Of a stretch of DNA of 64,000 nt, positions 58,559-64,000 are shown one piece after another; position 1 is the first letter of the stretch, and each line of letters starts with the position of its first letter. The notes under the pieces were generated by a model. It searched no databases and had not been told where the DNA came from. It worked only from the letters and a program-made list of their open reading frames with translations. Position numbers and translations under genes: made by a program. The stretch covers positions 4,017,474-4,081,473 of the forward strand of contig NC_056002.1 of assembly GCF_018446385.1 (NCBI RefSeq). Reading direction: 5' to 3'. Source of the stretch: Zingiber officinale (taxonomy: Eukaryota; Streptophyta; Magnoliopsida; Zingiberales; Zingiberaceae).

Positions 58559-59586
58559 CTCTTCTTTGATCGCCTCCTCTTCGCCGCCCTCTCTCAGTAG
58601 GAATTTGCTTCCTTCTTATCTTTTGACCTCCCAAGGAACCTGAAAGCTGTCTGTTGCAACTTGATAGGTTTAATAAAGATGCAGTAGTAGTTAGTGAAAC
58701 TTAGCTATTGAGGTGGTTGACTGAGATGGGGATCTCACCGTCTCACCTTGTCCCATGAACTGGCCGGGCCAGCAGACTTGTAAAGCAAGCAGAGAGGTTG
58801 GTGGAGGAAAGCAGGTAATCAGGCGTATCTTTATCTTTTTCTCTAAGCAAGAAGCCGTCAAATGGGAGAAGTATACTACGGTGCTGTTTTGACATTGATG
58901 ATTTTAATAAATAGGGGAGTCCTTTTAATTTATTTTTTTTAATCTTTCATCTGCTCCGTTGAAGTTTCCAATGCTCATTCTTGATGTTTTAGTCGTTTTT
59001 AGGGAAGCGTGCTTAAAAATAAGAGGAGAGCTTCAACTCCTAATAACTCTTGTTTAGTTACTACAGCAGCCCTTTAATATAATAACACAAACCCTTAACA
59101 ATTCTTTCTATGGGTTAGAACTCATTTTGAATTTGACTTGCGTATTTTCCTTTGTCTCTTGTTTATTTATGGTCTTCTGGATGGAGAAGATTAGCACAGT
59201 GAGTGGTTCACAAACAAAGTGACTGATGTCGAAATTAAACGTTTTCTTCTTCTTTCTTTCTAAGTTGGAAGTTAGTGGATATATCGTAATCGGTGTGTTG
59301 GAGCCTTGACAACGGTCAACTTCGCGAACCAAACTTCCAACTTGTTCATGAGTTTATTGGTGGATCGCGAGGTGAGAGGATCCAACCGCTTTAGCTTTTG
59401 CTAATATACCTAAAAAAATTAGGTTTTAAAAGAATTTTTTTTGATGGGCAAGTGAAATGTTTTACATCAATAATATTTCACAATTATAAAATTATATTTC
59501 TTATATAATAGTTGTGATATTTTTATAAATCAAATATTTTTAAAAAAAACTCATTCTTATCCAATACGCTTTAGGAAGTTGTTGTT
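58559..59586. other. Upstream region of GT61 copy 2
   Basis: Non-coding. Presumably its promoter and 5' UTR; a GGCGGCGAAGAGGAGG leader-like sequence lies just upstream of the ATG (58560-58600). No other gene. Confidence 0.5.
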
Positions 59587-60455
59587 TGATACGGCAAATG
59601 ACATGGGACTCAAAGTAAGGTCAAAGTCCAAAAAATCGATATGACTGCCAAAATTAAAAAGGAATCAACTCAGGATTAACATGATCAAATTAATTCAACC
59701 AAATGATCATCCGATCAGATACTTAATCCAATCGGATCTCAAATTTCTCAGTATCCATGAAACTCCAAGCTCTTGCCACCATTCAGAGCTAAAAAAAAAA
59801 AAAAATATGAGCAAACTATTTCAACCACGTGGTCAACCGATCAGACTTTCAATCCAATATAATCCAGTAGGACATACTGAATACTTGGTTCAACTAACCT
59901 TGTTGGCCGGGTACAAGGTAATTCTTAGCATATAGTAGATCGGTTATATTATCGATCGGATTTAAGAGACTTAACTCTTCAATTTTCATGAGCGAAGTGC
60001 TCAATATAAACCTGATCTGTCCTATCGCCAGTCGGATCTCTTTTAGGAGGCGACATTGTTAGAAGATTACAACAATTTGTTAGAAATTATTCCCTTATTC
60101 TAACATATGGAACCTTCTTCTACCTAGAAAAGACCGTTACACATTTTATACTATTCAACATATTTTGACATCAGATATTTTCTATCATCTTATTATCGCG
60201 GAGGTTATGAGAGATAGTATAAAAAAATATTCTCTCCGTTAATAAAATACATAAATATATGCATCTATACTACCGTTCTATTGTCCATCTTTTTTATTTT
60301 TTTCACTTAATTAATTACTAACTTAAGTATTGAAGGCCTATATTAGGTACCTCTTCCTTGATTTTGACCCTAACTGCTTTCCTAGTAAAGTCTATCTCTC
60401 GGTCAATTAAAATTACCAATCCAGAATACTATCTGCACCGTTTCAAGACGTATCA
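59587..60455. mobile_element. Solo LTR, 869 bp
   Basis: Bounded by TGATACG...CGTATCA, a 7-bp inverted terminal repeat with TG...CA ends, and flanked by TTGTT at 59582-59586 and 60456-60460. It contains GATCGGAT words and a TATATGC-type A/T part but no coding sequence. Best explained as a solo LTR left by recombination between two LTRs. Family likely Ty3/Gypsy but not certain. Confidence 0.7.
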
Positions 60456-60460
60456 TTGTT

Positions 60461-60718
60461 GTTCTCTACAAGCAAGCATAAACTGAACCACTACATGGAA
60501 AGGAACAACAAAAATGATTACTTCCGCAATGAAAATTAATGGTCAATTGCCTAAACCTCTAACATTATGTTCCTTTTAATTACCCAAAAAAAAGTGATTG
60601 GTGGGAAAAAAAAATCTAAAACTAAAAATGATGCATTTTATAATCATTTAGTACATCTCCCATGAATTTTAAAAAAAATTATATAAAATATACCACCGTA
60701 AATAAAGAATAGTCCACT
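60461..60718. other. Short spacer between solo LTR and Gypsy element
   Basis: AT-rich, nothing recognised. Confidence 0.5.
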
Positions 60719-61251
60719 TGACACGGGTCAACGATCACGGTAGAGGTCAAAGTCAAAACAATCAATGTAGCCCGAGCGAGAGGGGCATACATAGGTCAAT
60801 CAGCAGGAAAGCGAGCTGAGCGGGCTATCCGTTCGGCTCAGGATATGCCATTGACAGTGAATAATGAACCGGTATAATAAAAGAGGAAAAAAATGGAAAT
60901 TTAATAAAGGGAAGAGAAAATAAAAGAGAACACTCCATCTATCATTGAATACAGAGAAATCAAGATAAAGATGTCTTCTGTATGCAAATTAATATTATTA
61001 AACAGAGGAATATGAAGGGACATTAAGATAGGTATAAAAGAGTATGATAAGTATGAAGAAAGGAAAGATTCATCTCTGTCCCTATTATTTTCAATTCCTC
61101 TTCTTCTATTTCTGACTTGACCGCCGGAGGGTCAACGTCTGTGACCCCTTCCCTGGTTTGGTTTATTTTGCAGATAGGAGCGATGTCTTCATCCAGTCAG
61201 CGGAATCGCCACATCCCTAGCTTTCCAACTTCACGCTTTCGGATAGGATCA
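60719..61251 (+). repeat. 5' LTR of Gypsy element F
   Basis: Start TGACACGGGTCAACG and end GGATCA are set by TG...CA and by the primer site. The 5' border is tentative because no second LTR is available for comparison. Confidence 0.55.
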
Positions 61252-61560
61252 TTTTGGCGCAATCTGTGGGAACGTAACCTGCATCCGGACGAGAAGATGG
61301 AAGACGCTGGACGATTCACAACGGTGACGTTAATGCAAGAGGAGCTCGACACACTGATACAGGCCCGAGCGGCGAAGATAGTGGAACAACAGCAATAACA
61401 GGAGCTGGCCAAGCGCCAACAAGCACTGGCTGAACGTTAAGCTCAGGAGCCTACAGCCTCCGCAGTAGGTCGACAGGCTGAGCGAGGAGACTGAGCTGAA
61501 CGACTTTCCATTTGGGAACCGAACAAGAAGCCGATCAACACTTATAGGGATGCCCCTCCT

Positions 61561-62680
61561 GTGCCGGTCCCATTCCACCAAGTAGAAGAGAGGGCCCGAG
61601 CGAACAGACACTGGAGATCTTCCTCGGATGAGACACCCGCTCGAGACATAAGGAAAAGGAAGACACCCAGAGAGAATGATTCGCCCGAGCGGGTCAATCA
61701 ACAATTTTTGGAGGAGATTCTAAATGACCCTCTACAGAAGCATTACACCCCACTAACGATCGAGGAATATAATGGAGCGACCGACCCCGACGACCACTTA
61801 GCCAAGTTTGATAACACGACCACACTTCACCAATACATGGATGGGGTGAAATACCGAGATCTTGTTATCTGGATCGACGTAACGTTGGCTCAAGCGGTTG
61901 CCGAGCAACTCGATTCATAGTTTCAAAGATTTTTAAACGGCTTTCCTGCATCACTTCACTAGTAATCGCCGCCACCAAAAGACAAATGTGAATTTATTCT
62001 CACTGAAGCAGGGGCCCCGAGAGGCATTAAGGGCATATATTCAGTGCTTCAATCAGGTAGCGATGGGCATCCCGACAGTCTCCTCGGGCGTGTTAGTGAA
62101 CGCCTTCACCCAAGGGCTCACCGAAGGAGAGTTCTTCCAGTCGCTCATTTGGAGACCATCGAGGGACTTTAGCCACCTACAAAAGAAGGCTAATGAATAC
62201 ATCAACGTGGAAGAAGCCCAGGCGACAAGGAAGAAGGAGACACCCACTGAGCCCACAGGAGTGTCTGAACGACGGCAGCCGAGCAATCATCAACCCCCCA
62301 TGGGGTCTCGGTCAGGAGGAGCCCCACCACACGAGCCCAGAACACATGTCGTGCAGCATGTGGCCGCCGCTCATCCAAAGGCTGCGAAAGGTAAGATGTG
62401 GGCGCCTATGTTCTGCTCCTTTTACCAGTCGGCGACGCACAACACCCGAGATTGCTACAACTGGCAGCTGGCAGGTCGACCTTACGGGGATATCATCACC
62501 GATCCCCATCACCCGATCGGCGACAAAGGCGTCGATCAACCGTCCAAAGGGAAGTCGAACCATGCCATCATCAGCCTCAGTGTGGGAGCAATCAAAGTCC
62601 TGCCTGAGTCTCTACCGAGCAGAACAAGTTGTCGGCATGAGAGGAAGAGAACCGAAGTAACACTGCTCAGGGAGAAATAG
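61561..62680 (+). pseudogene. Gag of Gypsy element F
   Basis: Retrotrans_gag-type stretch (YNGATDPDDHLAKFDN, LAQAVAEQL), followed by SLKQGPREALRAYIQCFNQVA and VNAFTQGL, then a region with CSFYQSATHNTRDCYNW. These are typical of Tat-lineage gag. Fossil; broken. Confidence 0.75.
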
Positions 62681-62826
62681 GAGTGATTGTCGGTGAGTCG
62701 ACCAGCGGAGATTCTAACCAAGCAAGGAAGCCGCATGCTCGTTGACTTGAGATCCACGCTGTTGGCAGCAGCAAGGAGATAGCTGAAGGACCCGAAATCA
62801 GTTTCGGCCTAAGAGATTTAGAGGGA

Positions 62827-63123
62827 GTGGAAACTCCTCATGACGACGCACTGATTATTCCAGCGGTAATCGTCAATTATACAATCCATCGAACTTTTGT
62901 TGATACAGGGAGCTCGATCAACATTATATTCAAAAAGGTGTTCAATCAGTTACAAATCGATCGGAATGAGCTACTACCTATGACAACTCCACTTTACGGT
63001 TTCATGGGCAACAAAGTGTTGTCGATCGGACAGACCAAGCTATCCATCTCACTCGGCCAAGGAGCCCCTGAAGAGGGCAATGACCACAATTTTCATTATG
63101 GTAAACGCCCCATTAGCCTATAA
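62827..63123 (+). pseudogene. Aspartic protease of Gypsy element F
   Basis: Retropepsin-like stretch with VDTGSSINII as active site and the LYGFMGNKVLSIGQTKLSI flap region. It follows gag as in Ty3/Gypsy elements. Fossil. Confidence 0.75.
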
Positions 63124-63558
63124 TGTTATCTTAGGCCGACTGACCCTCAACGAGTTCCAAGCAGTAGTATTCACCTACTACCAGAAGATTAAGTTCTCAG
63201 TAGATGACAAGGTGGGAGAAGTCAAAGGTGATCAATTAGTCGTTTGGCGATGAAACGTCGAGATGGTCAGATAAGAAGTGAGGACTGCTCGGAAAAACCT
63301 ACGTCTAGAGGTAAACACCATCATTGAGAAGACCCTTACGTTGATTTATGAAGAAAAGGAGGAGGTCCAGATCCACCCGAGCCAGTCGGAAGCAACCACC
63401 TTCATTGTCATCGATCTGGAGAATGAGAAAAAAAGGCAAAACTGTCTGCCTGTCTTAGGCATAACCATGATGTATTCGCCTAGTCGACCCACGAGCTCTC
63501 TAGAATCTCGCCGAGTGTCGCCCAACATGAGCTTCATATCCGATCAGACGCCCACCCT

Positions 63559-64000
63559 GTGAAGCAGCGGAAGAAGGACTTCAGCATGAAGCAGAACCCG
63601 ATCATCCTGGTAGAAATAGAGAAATTACTGGAGGCTGGCTACATCCGGGAAATCCAGTTCCCGAGCTGGCTCGCCAATGTCATGCTGGTCTCCAAGCCAG
63701 GAAACAAATGGCGGGTGCACATCGACTTCCGCAACTTGAATAAAGCGTGCCCGAAGGATTTCTATCCACTGCCCCAGATAGACCAGATGGTGGATTCTAC
63801 GACGGGCTACGAGCTGATCTGCATGCTCGACGCATATCAGAGCTACCACCAAGTGCCGCTCGTTAAAGAAGAATAGTAAAAGGTGAGCTTTATCATGGTC
63901 GATAGAACATTCTACTACAACGTCATGCCGTTCAGATTGAAGAACGCCGACGTCACCTACCAAAGGCTCATGAACAAAGTGTTTTGGAAGTAGATCGACT
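63559..64000 (+). pseudogene. Reverse transcriptase start of Gypsy element F
   Basis: Contains EIEKLLEAGYIREIQFPSWLANVMLV, KWRVHIDFRNLNKACPKDFYPLP and MLDAYQSYHQV, the first reverse transcriptase blocks of Ty3/Gypsy elements. It continues past the window end. Fossil. Confidence 0.8.

Larger units (their letters stand above)
60719..64000 (+). mobile_element. Ty3/Gypsy (Tat-type) LTR retrotransposon F, runs off right edge
   Basis: Probable 5' LTR 60719-61251 with a TATAAAAG box at 61033-61040, then a primer site TTGGCGCAATCTGTGGGAACG-like (61254-61273), the form used by Tat/RIRE2-type elements. Gag, protease and the start of reverse transcriptase follow in Gypsy order. The element is broken in several places and continues beyond the window, so LTR divergence and target duplication cannot be judged. 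Confidence 0.8.

Noticed and set aside
61117-61398. Independent host gene at the start of the Gypsy element
   Set aside because: It spans the LTR end and the primer site, so it is leader sequence of element F.

Overview
The window is nuclear DNA of a flowering plant, almost certainly a monocot. The host genes have canonical GT-AG introns. The two family-61 glycosyltransferase genes have GC-rich main exons inside AT-rich flanks, as in commelinid monocots. About two thirds of the sequence is transposon-derived. A Zingiberales species (ginger or banana relatives) is my best guess from the style of the repeats, but this is inference only.

Layout. 1-9.5 kb is a nest on the minus strand. A hAT DNA transposon (7.06-8.85 kb) is interrupted by a Copia element (about 4.12-7.06 kb), which is itself interrupted by a gag-only LTR element (1-4.12 kb). 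A fragment of a FAR1/MULE-type protein follows at 9.0-9.5 kb. 9.5-12.5 kb is non-genic and holds a hairpin-forming repeat array, a tRNA-derived SINE with a perfect 18-bp target duplication and a GA microsatellite. 12,492-17,380 is a fairly young Tork/Tnt1-like Copia element with both LTRs and an ATAAT target duplication. 18.1-20.4 kb is an intact three-exon LRK10L-type receptor kinase gene. 20.8-37.2 kb is a decayed CACTA (En/Spm) transposon on the minus strand, split by a gag-type LTR element (26,632-33,524, target duplication GTTTC) and a solo LTR (33,700-35,542, target duplication GTTTG). At its right edge lies another gag-only element (37.16-40.22 kb), whose 3' LTR is joined to a truncated second copy of the receptor kinase (40.25-41.05 kb).

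45.6-51.8 kb is the phosphatidylserine synthase gene PSS1, with 12 coding exons that I could place to the base. 53.4-58.6 kb holds two GT61 glycosyltransferase genes, convergent, with 3 and 6 coding exons. 59.6-60.5 kb is a solo LTR with TTGTT duplications. From 60.7 kb to the window end is a Ty3/Gypsy Tat-type element that runs off the edge.

The four host genes are single-gene units, not a pathway: a cell-surface receptor kinase, an ER lipid enzyme and two Golgi sugar transferases. The kinase remnant shows that the receptor kinase was locally duplicated. The most unusual signal is in the LTRs of the gag-type elements. They contain tandem short hairpins whose arms differ from unit to unit yet stay complementary, while the loop sequence is shared. 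Palindromic ATCGAT and GGCGCC arrays and an almost G-free 2-kb strand lie in the same elements.
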